Shown here one piece after another: positions 10,432-17,952 of a stretch of DNA of 64,000 nt. Numbering within the stretch: position 1 is the first letter of the stretch; each line of letters opens with the position of its first letter. Both the position numbers and the translations under genes were made by a program. This DNA is from Protaetiibacter sp. GTDB lineage: Bacteria > Actinomycetota > Actinomycetes > Actinomycetales > Microbacteriaceae. Below the pieces are notes generated by a model. That model was given only the letters and a program-made list of their open reading frames with translations, was not told where the DNA came from and did not search any database. The DNA is taken from assembly GCA_030150265.1 (NCBI GenBank), contig JASLGG010000009.1:30928-94927 (forward strand), written 5' to 3'.

Positions 10432-11376
10432 TCAGTCGGTGAGATGCGCGCGATACCACGCGATGGTTGCGGCGAGTCCTTCTTCCGCGCCTACCTGGGG
10501 TTCCCAGGAGAGCAGCTCGCGTGCGCGGGTGATGTCGGGACGACGTCGACTGGGGTCGTCGACCGGCCGAGGGTGGAACTCGAGCGTCGAGCCGCCTCCG
10601 GTGAGCTCGGCGATGAGCTCGGCGATCTCGAGCAGCGTCTGCTCGCGCGGGTTGCCGAGGTTCACCGGGCCGGGAGCGTCCGTGTCGGCAAAGGCCAGGA
10701 TACCGGTGATGAGGTCGTCGACGTAGGTGAGCGAACGTGTCTGCGAGCCGTCGCCATGCAGTGGCAGAGCCTCGCCGCGGAGGCCCGCGCGCACGAAGGC
10801 AGGCACGGCGCGTCCGTCGTCCGGATCCATGCGTGGACCGTAGGTATTGAAGATACGCACCATGCCGGCGTCGACTCCGAACGTGCGGCGGTACGCGGCA
10901 GTGATGGCCTCGGCGTAGCGCTTCGCCTCGTCGTAGACCGAGCGCGGCCCGTTGGGGTTGACGTTGCCCCAATAGTCCTCGGTCTGCGGGTGCACGGCGG
11001 GATCTCCGTAGACCTCGGATGTGGAGGCCAGCACGAAACGGGCGCCGTCGCGGCGTGCGACCTCGAGTAGCGCCTCGGTGGCTATGGAGCCCGCGTGCAG
11101 CGTCTCGATCGGATGCGCCATATACCGCGGGGGAGATGCGGGAGAGGCGAAGTGCAGCACGAGGTCGAACGGGCCGGGAAGCGTGAGAGCGTCGGCCGCG
11201 TCGAGCTCGACGAGCTCGAACCTCTCGTGGCCGTCGAGGTGGGCAATGTTCTGGCGCCGGCCGGTGATGAGGTTGTCGACGCCGACTACATACCAGCCCG
11301 TCTCGAGCAGGCGGTCACTGAGATGCGAGCCGACGAATCCGGCAGCCCCGGCGAGCAGGACGCGACGATGTGACAT
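10432..11376 (-). CDS. uxs: UDP-glucuronate decarboxylase (UDP-xylose synthase) family
   Basis: A 314-residue extended SDR enzyme. It has GAAGFVG at 10-16, the catalytic TSE at 119-121 and Tyr148/Lys152 in VYDEAK. The stretches HFASPASPP (75-83) and YWGNVNPNGPRS (135-146) are signatures that separate UDP-xylose synthases from dTDP-glucose dehydratases. It would decarboxylate UDP-glucuronate, made by the downstream ugd product, to UDP-xylose. The ATG at 11376 starts at the first beta strand. It leads the minus-strand unit uxs-GT2-ugd, with a GTGATAG/CTATCAC inverted repeat 50-73 nt upstream. A UDP-4-keto-pentose product or a related 4,6-dehydratase activity is a less likely alternative. Confidence 0.88.
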   Translation of the reverse strand: MSHRRVLLAGAAGFVGSHLSDRLLETGWYVVGVDNLITGRRQNIAHLDGHERFELVELDAADALTLPGPFDLVLHFASPASPPRYMAHPIETLHAGSIATEALLEVARRDGARFVLASTSEVYGDPAVHPQTEDYWGNVNPNGPRSVYDEAKRYAEAITAAYRRTFGVDAGMVRIFNTYGPRMDPDDGRAVPAFVRAGLRGEALPLHGDGSQTRSLTYVDDLITGILAFADTDAPGPVNLGNPREQTLLEIAELIAELTGGGSTLEFHPRPVDDPSRRRPDITRARELLSWEPQVGAEEGLAATIAWYRAHLTD

Positions 11377-11425
11377 GAGAAGAGTTGGTCTCTCGGAGAG
11401 AAGGATATCGATGCCAGGGCACGAC

Positions 11426-11449
11426 GTGATAGCGCCGAAAATCTATCAC
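11426..11449. promoter_or_regulatory. Perfect inverted repeat upstream of uxs
   Basis: GTGATAG at 11426-11432 and CTATCAC at 11443-11449 are perfect inverted copies separated by 10 nt. They lie between the end of the DUF4214 gene and the start of uxs, both on the minus strand. The spacing fits a dimeric repressor operator; a weak terminator is the alternative. A second short palindrome, CTCTCGGAGAG, is at 11390-11400, nearer the uxs start. Confidence 0.45.
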
Positions 11450-11463
11450 AGAGCGGGTGCGCG

Positions 11464-12900
11464 TCAGGGGAACCGAGTCGACGCACGAGCCCAGTATTCG
11501 GCGCTTCCGAGGATCTCCGAACGCACCCAGGTGTCGCCGTGGGCGAGGGCCAGGTCACCCCATCCGATCAGCCCGGCGCGGTCGGGCTCGCGTCCAAGGT
11601 AGCTGAGGTACATCTGGGCCACCCGAGCCCGCGAGGTCTCGACCGAGAACCAGATGAGGTCGACGACATTCGCGCGTCCGTACTGATCGAGCATCGATAC
11701 CCAGTAGCTGACCTCCTTGTCAGCCGCTGGACGGGCAATGATGCGCTCATAGACGGCCGCGACGAAGGCCGTGTCGGTGCCGCCCGTGGAGTTGTAGTAC
11801 TCCTGGCTCTGCATGAACACCCGGTATGCATCGTCGGGCGCGAGCTTGCCACCGCGCATGCCGTCGAGCCAGCCTTTACGGCCGGCGGCCTCCGGTTCGC
11901 GCCCGAGCACCTCGCGGTAGGCGAGGTCGATCTTAAGCAGCCGGAACTCGTCGCTGTTGACGAAGCCGCCGGCTACCTGCGCGCGCGGCATGCCGGCCAT
12001 GAGCGCCTTGCCCCAGCCGATACGCTCGCCGTCGGCCGGGGCCCGGCCGAGCACGTCCTGGTAGACGGCCTGCACGAAGGAGTTCGCCTGTTTCGACAAG
12101 GTCGACGAGCCGAACCAGTCGGTGAAGTAGAACCAGAAATTGCGGTTGCCGTATGACGAACAGCTGTCGCCGAGGCCATAGGGGTTGGCGAGGGCCGCTG
12201 CATTGGGGCGGTACGGCGTGTAGTTGTAGAGCGCCGCGGTCGCCTTGTTTGCGAGGTAGACGACCGACGACCCGCACGAGGCCGTCGGATGCCACGGGAT
12301 CGTGTTGTCCTTGCCGGCCTGATAGCGGAATCTGAGGGCGGGATCGGCGTAGCGGTTGAACTGACGGGCCGCGTTGTAGAGCTGGTTGAAGAACCCGTAG
12401 TACGCGGTGTCGCACGCTGCGGTGTCGGGGCAACCGTAGCCGGTAGCCGCCCGATACGCGCCTGGGGTGGGATCCGTCGCCGTCACGAGGCCCTGCTCCT
12501 TCTGCAGCAGCACGAGCAGCACCTGGGGGTTGATATTGCAGGCGACGGCGATGTTGTAAAGAATTCGCGAGGCGCGCTCGTTGGTGCCGCCCTGGTAGAG
12601 CCCACAGTACGCGTCGGCCGCGCGGGGACCGCTGTCGCTGCGGTAGTCGCGGAGACATCCGGGGTTGCCCGTGCTTGCCTTGCATCTGGGCACCTGGGAC
12701 TCGAGAAACGACTGCACCTCGGCTTCGCGCATGAGCGAGGAGTTGAAGAAGATGTCGTCGCTGATGATGTTCCCCGCGTCGAAGTCGGCGGCGTTCGCTG
12801 CCTCCGCGGCGGGCGCGTTCGCCACCGTGAGCGCGCCCGCCGTCAACACCGTCGCTGCGATCGTCGCGACGATCCTCCACGTGCGGATCCGCTCGAGCAT
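11464..12900 (-). CDS. Secreted protein: lysozyme-like N-terminal domain plus four DUF4214 repeats
   Basis: A 478-residue exported protein. Residues 1-35 are a signal peptide ending in an Ala-rich cleavage region. Residues about 37-265 form a Cys-containing domain often annotated hemagglutinin in actinobacteria. Within it, NINPQVLLVLLQKEQG (122-137) looks like the active-site helix of lytic transglycosylases, with Glu135 as candidate catalytic acid; this is inference. Residues about 270-478 carry four DUF4214 units with YxxxLGRxP...GW patterns, like those of the protein encoded at 6083. The ATG at 12900 follows a strong GGGGAGGACG ribosome-binding site, so the longer frame to 13137 is rejected. 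It faces the 13069 operon divergently. It may cut or bind cell-wall or capsular glycan. Confidence 0.8.
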   Translation of the reverse strand: MLERIRTWRIVATIAATVLTAGALTVANAPAAEAANAADFDAGNIISDDIFFNSSLMREAEVQSFLESQVPRCKASTGNPGCLRDYRSDSGPRAADAYCGLYQGGTNERASRILYNIAVACNINPQVLLVLLQKEQGLVTATDPTPGAYRAATGYGCPDTAACDTAYYGFFNQLYNAARQFNRYADPALRFRYQAGKDNTIPWHPTASCGSSVVYLANKATAALYNYTPYRPNAAALANPYGLGDSCSSYGNRNFWFYFTDWFGSSTLSKQANSFVQAVYQDVLGRAPADGERIGWGKALMAGMPRAQVAGGFVNSDEFRLLKIDLAYREVLGREPEAAGRKGWLDGMRGGKLAPDDAYRVFMQSQEYYNSTGGTDTAFVAAVYERIIARPAADKEVSYWVSMLDQYGRANVVDLIWFSVETSRARVAQMYLSYLGREPDRAGLIGWGDLALAHGDTWVRSEILGSAEYWARASTRFP

Positions 12901-13068
12901 TCCACGTCCTCCCCGTGCCGCCAGCCATGCACTCACAGAATGCGCAGCTACCGTGGCTAAACTAACCGACGCTCGCAGCGCAGGCGAGGAACCGCGCTGT
13001 GCAGGCCGTGGCGCACATCTGAGATCGCGCACGGAACGAGCGTCGACGACCGAGGAGAGCCTTGAGAC

Positions 13069-13323
13069 ATGGTGAGCAAGACACAGTTGACCGGCGCGGA
13101 ACGTGAACTCGACGAACTGTGCCGGGCCGTGCTGCACGACTGGCTGACGCTGACCGATGAGACGGCCGGTGAGTTGATCCGTATGCGAGCGACGCTGTCA
13201 TGGCGCATCACGGCGCCGCTGCGCAGCGCAGCCCGGTTCCGGATGGGCTGGCGCCAGCACGGCTTCGCCCAAGCGACCCGTCTCTCGGCCGCCGAGATCG
13301 CCCGTCGGCTGAGCCGAGGATGA
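13069..13323 (+). CDS. Small protein with SWRITAPLR motif, coupled to GT4 gene
   Basis: An 84-residue soluble, Arg-rich, mostly helical protein. SWRITAPLR at 44-52 resembles a segment I know from the ends of large O-antigen glycosyltransferases and methyltransferases, where it sits in a basic amphipathic region; here it stands alone. The stop overlaps the ATG of the next gene (ATGA at 13320-13323), so the two proteins are probably made together and may form a complex. It is the first gene of the long plus-strand unit, 168 nt from the divergent DUF4214 gene. No catalytic motif is visible. A membrane-docking or scaffolding role for the following glycosyltransferase is plausible but unproven. 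Confidence 0.7.
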   Translation: MVSKTQLTGAERELDELCRAVLHDWLTLTDETAGELIRMRATLSWRITAPLRSAARFRMGWRQHGFAQATRLSAAEIARRLSRG

Positions 13324-14801
13324 TCGCGGACGAGAGGCGTGCGGCACTCGAGGCCGCGCTTCACGACCGGCTGGCGGCCGCGGCTCCGCTCATCGATCCG
13401 ACGGCGGACGCCACGGTCGACGGGACGCACCGGTTGCTGCAGCGCCTCGCCGTCGCAGTGCGCCGCAGCAACCGTGCGGATCATGCCTGGCTGCTGTACA
13501 TTGCGATCACAGGCGCGTATCCCGAGCCCGAGGAGGTGTCCGAGCTGCAGCGTCGGCTCGAGCTCACCGCGGAGGGTGGTGCGATAGTCGCGGTGCTGGG
13601 CGCCACAGCCGGCATCGCGGCCGCCCAGTCGCTCGGCCTGCGCCGCATCGAGATCATACGCGACGCGGTTCTCGTCGACGTCGACTTCTGCGCCAAGCAC
13701 GAGCACAACACCGGCATCCAGCGCGTGGTGCGCGAGACGCTCTCGCGCTGGGATCGTACCGGACGCCCGATCCTGCCGCTCGCCTGGACGGATGATGCGA
13801 CCGCCGTGCGCAGGCTGACCCCCGCGGAGGAGGATCGGGTGCTGCACTGGAACGGCCGTCGTCATCCCCCCGCCGAGCAGGCAGACGACGACGCCGTGCT
13901 CGTACCGTGGAACTCTCGCATCCTGCTGGCGGAGGTGCCGTCCCGGCATCTGCTGGCCCGGATCGCGGCCATCGCGGCGATGTCGGGCAACCATGTCACC
14001 GCGATCGGTTATGACGCCATCCCGCTCGTCTCCGCCGAGGGGCAGCCGGCGGACGAATCGGAGCGCTTCGCGCACTACCTCTCGGTGATCAAGCATGTCG
14101 ACGAAGTGATCGGAATCAGCGCGTCGGCCGCCGAGGAGTTCCGCGGCTTCGTGAGCACCCTCTCCTCTCAGGGACTTGTCGGCCCGCGGGTGAGCGTCAT
14201 CCCGCTCGCGGTCGAGGTGCCACGCGTCGAGCTCGCGCCGCGCGATGAGGGGCGGCGGTTGATCATGTGCGTTGGAAGCCACGAGCCGCGCAAGAACCAG
14301 GAAGCGGTACTCGCGGCCGGTGAGATCCTCGCCGAGGAGGGTATGCGATTCGAGCTCGTCTTCGTCGGCGGCGGCAGCCGCTCGGCCACGACCCGTTTCG
14401 ACCAGCGTGTCGCGCGTCTCGCGCGTCGTGGCTTCGCCGTGAGCTCGCACCGTCGGCTATCGGACGAGGAGCTATTCGGGCTGTTCGCGACGGCGCGGTT
14501 CAGCGTCTTCGTGTCGCTGCACGAGGGATTCGGGCTGCCGGTCGCCGAGTCGCTCGCGCTCGGCGTGCCGGTGCTGACCTCCGACTACGGCTCGCTCGCC
14601 GAGATCGCGGCGCTCGGCGGTTGCGTGACGGTCGACCCGCGTGACGACGACGAGATCGTCGACGCGATGCGCCGTTTACTCGACGACGACGAGCTCATCG
14701 ACCGACTCCGTGCCGAGGCCGAGGCCGTTCCGCGGCGCAGCTGGGACGACTACGCCGAGGAGCTCTGGCTGGTCCTCTCGGGAGCGAAGGTGACCGCGTG
14801 A
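13320..14801 (+). CDS. GT4-family glycosyltransferase
   Basis: A 493-residue GT-B glycosyltransferase. The C-terminal donor domain shows GSHEPRKN at 319-326 and HEGFGLPVAE at 401-410, the classic GT4 motifs including the Glu that contacts the nucleotide sugar. The N-terminal half carries NTGIQRVVRET (130-140), shared with the protein of the next gene, so the two are paralogues. Residues 1-110 are a helical extension beyond the usual fold. The ATG at 13320 overlaps the preceding small gene and the stop overlaps the next GTG start by four bases. In a unit with Wzm/Wzt it likely builds the repeat unit or caps of an ABC-exported polymer. Sugar specificity is not readable. Confidence 0.9.
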   Translation: MIADERRAALEAALHDRLAAAAPLIDPTADATVDGTHRLLQRLAVAVRRSNRADHAWLLYIAITGAYPEPEEVSELQRRLELTAEGGAIVAVLGATAGIAAAQSLGLRRIEIIRDAVLVDVDFCAKHEHNTGIQRVVRETLSRWDRTGRPILPLAWTDDATAVRRLTPAEEDRVLHWNGRRHPPAEQADDDAVLVPWNSRILLAEVPSRHLLARIAAIAAMSGNHVTAIGYDAIPLVSAEGQPADESERFAHYLSVIKHVDEVIGISASAAEEFRGFVSTLSSQGLVGPRVSVIPLAVEVPRVELAPRDEGRRLIMCVGSHEPRKNQEAVLAAGEILAEEGMRFELVFVGGGSRSATTRFDQRVARLARRGFAVSSHRRLSDEELFGLFATARFSVFVSLHEGFGLPVAESLALGVPVLTSDYGSLAEIAALGGCVTVDPRDDDEIVDAMRRLLDDDELIDRLRAEAEAVPRRSWDDYAEELWLVLSGAKVTA

Positions 14802-16246
14802 GTCGTGCGGATGCCCTGCGCACTGTCATCGTGGCGTTGGGCGGTGAGGTCGGCGCCGCCGGTGGCATGGGGCTCGTCGATCGTCTCGTCGCGCTCGCCG
14901 GGCGCCCGCGCCAAGACGTCTCCTATCTGCTCCTCGCGGTGTTGCGGCGCGAGATCCCCGAGTCCGATGAGGTCAAGGAGTTCACGCGCTCCTGGCGCGC
15001 CGAAGGGCTGCGCGGTCCGTTGCGCCGGCTCTTGCGCCGGACCCCGCGCCGTGGGCCGCGCATCCGGGTGGAGTCCGGCACGGTCGTCGACGTGACGGAC
15101 ACTGCCGAGAGCGCGTTCACGACGGGCATCCAGCGCGTTGCGCGTGAGACCGTCAAGCTGTGGGCAGCGGCGCACGAGCTGACGCTCGTCACCTGGGATC
15201 CGGCCCGCACTCGGATGGTCACGCTCGACCAGGCCGGCCGTGAGCGTGTCGTCGGAACCTCGGATGCCGCGATCGGCGAGCGTGAGATCGTCGTACCGTT
15301 CCATGCCACGCTCGTGCTGCCCGAGATCTCGGTCGCCACACCGCGCACCCAGCGCCTGCGCACGATCGCGCGCCATGCGGGCGGCCGCTCGATTGCGATC
15401 GGCTTCGACTGCATCCCCGTCACGACGGCCGAGACGGCGGGCAGCGGCATGCCCGGTGCCTTCAGCAAGTACCTCGCGGCGCTCGCTCGCTTCGACACGA
15501 TCGTGCCGATCTCCGATGCGTCGGCAGACGAATACCGTGGCTGGCGCCGGATGCTGGCAGGCGCGGGGCTTGCCGGCCCCGCGATCGAGACGCTCGCCCT
15601 GCCGTTCACCGGCACGGGCGCGAGCGAGCAGGTGAGCGCGGGCCGGCTCGCACAACAGCTGGCGCTTGGCGAGCGCCCTCTCGTGTTGTGCGTAGGTAGC
15701 CATGAGCCGCGCAAGAACCATGTCAACCTGCTGCATGCCGCCGAACTGGTCTGGCAGTCGGGTGCCGAGTTCGACCTCGTCATGGTCGGCGGCAATTCCT
15801 GGGACACCGAGCGCTTCGATCGTCTCGTGGCAGGGTTGCGGCGTCGTGGCCGCCGGATCGTCACACTGAGCGGCGTCGACGACCCTGTGATCTGGGACCT
15901 GTACGACCTGGCGAGCTTCAGCGTGTTCTGCTCCCTCAACGAGGGCTTCGGGCTGCCCGTGGCCGAGTCGCTCGCGCACGGGACCCCCGTGATCACTTCG
16001 GGGTTCGGCAGCATGCGGGCGATCGGTGAGGGGCACGGGGCATTGCTCGTCGATCCACGCGACCCTCGTGCGATCGCGGAGGCGATGGCCTCCTTGCTGC
16101 GGGATCCGGGCAAGCTTGCCCGGTTGCGGCAGCTCGCCGAGGCGCGACCCGAGGAGTCGTGGCGGCACTATGCTGATACGCTCTGGCGGATCGCTCACCC
16201 GGGATCCGCGCCCGACCCAGCCCTCGTCCGGAAGCACATGCCATGA
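14798..16246 (+). CDS. GT4-family glycosyltransferase, paralogue of preceding gene
   Basis: A 482-residue GT-B enzyme. It has TGIQRVARET at 109-118, GSHEPRKN at 300-307 and NEGFGLPVAE at 381-390; the His before EGFG in its paralogue is Asn here. It starts with GTG at 14798, overlapping the previous stop (GTGA), and ends overlapping the ATG of the permease gene by four bases. The tight packing indicates one polycistronic message and co-ordinated synthesis with the exporter. The first 90 residues, including a basic Arg-rich stretch near 75-90, form an extension that differs from the paralogue. It probably adds a sugar adjacent to that added by its neighbour, or the same sugar in another linkage. 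Confidence 0.9.
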   Translation: MSRADALRTVIVALGGEVGAAGGMGLVDRLVALAGRPRQDVSYLLLAVLRREIPESDEVKEFTRSWRAEGLRGPLRRLLRRTPRRGPRIRVESGTVVDVTDTAESAFTTGIQRVARETVKLWAAAHELTLVTWDPARTRMVTLDQAGRERVVGTSDAAIGEREIVVPFHATLVLPEISVATPRTQRLRTIARHAGGRSIAIGFDCIPVTTAETAGSGMPGAFSKYLAALARFDTIVPISDASADEYRGWRRMLAGAGLAGPAIETLALPFTGTGASEQVSAGRLAQQLALGERPLVLCVGSHEPRKNHVNLLHAAELVWQSGAEFDLVMVGGNSWDTERFDRLVAGLRRRGRRIVTLSGVDDPVIWDLYDLASFSVFCSLNEGFGLPVAESLAHGTPVITSGFGSMRAIGEGHGALLVDPRDPRAIAEAMASLLRDPGKLARLRQLAEARPEESWRHYADTLWRIAHPGSAPDPALVRKHMP

Positions 16247-17193
16247 ACTCTGCCGCGAGCGAACGCGTAGCGCGCCTCGCCCAGCTGCCGTTCGAGAGGA
16301 TCGGCGCGCAGGACAAGCGGTTGTTCGCGGGGATGCTGGCCTCGGTCGCCGAGATCGTACGCCAGCATCAGCTGCTGCGGATGCTCGTCGGCCGGGATCT
16401 GAAGTCGCGCTATAAGGACAGCAGCCTCGGTTTCCTATGGAGCCTCGTGCGTCCGCTCACGATGCTGTTGATCTACTATGTCGCGATCGGGCAGTTTCTC
16501 GGCGCCGCGCGGTCGACGCCGCAGTTCGCGATCTTCGTGTTCACGGGGCTCACCCTGTGGGCGCTGTACTCGGAGACGATCACGACCGGCACCGACTCGA
16601 TCCTGCACAACGGCGGCCTCATCAAGAAGGTGTACCTACCACGCGAGATCTTCCCGCTCGCCGCGACGGGTTCGGCACTCGTGAACTTCGGGATCCAGCT
16701 CGGCATCCTCATCGTGGCCACGCTCGTGCTTGGGCAGTTCCCGCTCTCGTGGAACCTGCTCTACGTGCCGGTCGGCATCGTGGTAGCGCTCGTGGTGGCG
16801 CTCGCGCTCGCGATCCTGCTGTCGGCTCTGAACGTCTACCTGCGCGATGTGCGCTATCTCGTCGAAGTGGCCCTGCTCGTGCTGTTCTGGGCCTCGCCGA
16901 TCGTCTACCCATGGGCGTTCGTAGCACAGACGACTCAGGAGTCCGGCATGAACTGGATCGCATCCGTCTACCTGCTCAACCCCATGACAGTCGCGATCCT
17001 CGCCTTCCAGCGCGGTCTCTGGGCGGCAGGCTCGCAGGACACCGTCATCGGCGGCACGACCGTGCCCGCTCAGCCCTGGCCGACCGACCTCGATCTGCGA
17101 CTGCTCGTCGCTTTCCTCGTCGGCCTGTTGTTCCTCGTCGTCGCCCAGCGCGTGTTCTCGCGGCTGCAGGGTAACTTCGCGCAGGAGATCTGA
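16243..17193 (+). CDS. wzm: Polysaccharide ABC exporter, permease subunit
   Basis: A 316-residue ABC-2 type permease of the Wzm/TagG family, with about six hydrophobic helices between residues 65 and 308 and the amphipathic segment RDLKSRYKDSSLGFLW (49-64) just before helix 1, a strong family signature. It pairs with the ATPase encoded immediately downstream (1-nt overlap) to move a lipid-linked polysaccharide or teichoic-acid-like polymer across the cytoplasmic membrane. Length is slightly above the usual 260-280 because of an N-terminal cytoplasmic extension of about 45 residues. The two GT4 genes directly upstream probably make its substrate. Confidence 0.93.
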   Translation: MNSAASERVARLAQLPFERIGAQDKRLFAGMLASVAEIVRQHQLLRMLVGRDLKSRYKDSSLGFLWSLVRPLTMLLIYYVAIGQFLGAARSTPQFAIFVFTGLTLWALYSETITTGTDSILHNGGLIKKVYLPREIFPLAATGSALVNFGIQLGILIVATLVLGQFPLSWNLLYVPVGIVVALVVALALAILLSALNVYLRDVRYLVEVALLVLFWASPIVYPWAFVAQTTQESGMNWIASVYLLNPMTVAILAFQRGLWAAGSQDTVIGGTTVPAQPWPTDLDLRLLVAFLVGLLFLVVAQRVFSRLQGNFAQEI

Positions 17194-17948
17194 TGGCCTC
17201 CGCCCGTGTTACCGCACCGGATGTCGTGCGGGTGCGCGACGTTTCGAAGCGTTTCGTGATCCGCAAGGACAAGTCGCTCAAGGAACGCATCGTGAACCTG
17301 CGTCGTTCGAACGTACACAAGGACGACTTCTGGGCGCTTCGCAACGTCGAGTTTGACATCCGCGCGGGCACCACGGTCGGGTTGTGCGGCGCGAACGGAT
17401 CCGGCAAGTCGACGCTGCTCAAGGTCATCGGCGGCATCATCCAACCCAGCACCGGGTACGTCGAGCGCCGGGGACGCGTGGCGGCGCTGCTCGAGCTCGG
17501 TGCGGGGTTCCACCCCGACCTCACCGGGCGCGAGAACGTCTATCTCAACGCCGCGATCCTCGGACTCAGCAAGCAGGAGACCGACGATTCATTCTCCTCG
17601 ATCGTGGAGTTCTCGGAGATCGGCGACTTCATCGACACACAGGTGAAGTTCTACTCCTCGGGCATGTACGTGCGGCTTGCATTCGCGATCGCCGTGCATG
17701 TCGAGCCCGACATCTTGCTGATCGACGAGGTGCTGGCGGTGGGCGACGAGCCGTTCCAGCGCAAGTGCCTCGAACGTATCGAAGCCTTCCAGCGCGATGG
17801 GTGCACGATCATCTTCGTCAGTCACTCGGCGGAGCAGATCAGGCGCATCTGCGATCGGGTCGTCGTACTCGCACACGGCGGGGTCGTGTTCGACGGTGAC
17901 ACAGAGGGCGGGATCGACGCGTTGCGCGCCTCGTTCGGGAGTCGCTGA
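17193..17948 (+). CDS. wzt: Polysaccharide ABC exporter, ATP-binding subunit
   Basis: A 251-residue ABC ATPase of the Wzt/TagH family. Walker A GANGSGKST is at 66-74, the signature is the family-specific YSSGM (154-158) rather than LSGGQ, Walker B ILLIDE is at 174-179, and the switch His is at 211. The ATG at 17193 overlaps the permease stop by one base. The protein ends soon after the nucleotide-binding domain, so it lacks the C-terminal carbohydrate-binding domain found in longer Wzt proteins that recognise a capped chain. That suggests export not gated by a terminal modification, or recognition by a separate protein. Confidence 0.95.
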   Translation: MASARVTAPDVVRVRDVSKRFVIRKDKSLKERIVNLRRSNVHKDDFWALRNVEFDIRAGTTVGLCGANGSGKSTLLKVIGGIIQPSTGYVERRGRVAALLELGAGFHPDLTGRENVYLNAAILGLSKQETDDSFSSIVEFSEIGDFIDTQVKFYSSGMYVRLAFAIAVHVEPDILLIDEVLAVGDEPFQRKCLERIEAFQRDGCTIIFVSHSAEQIRRICDRVVVLAHGGVVFDGDTEGGIDALRASFGSR

Positions 17949-17952
17949 CGTG

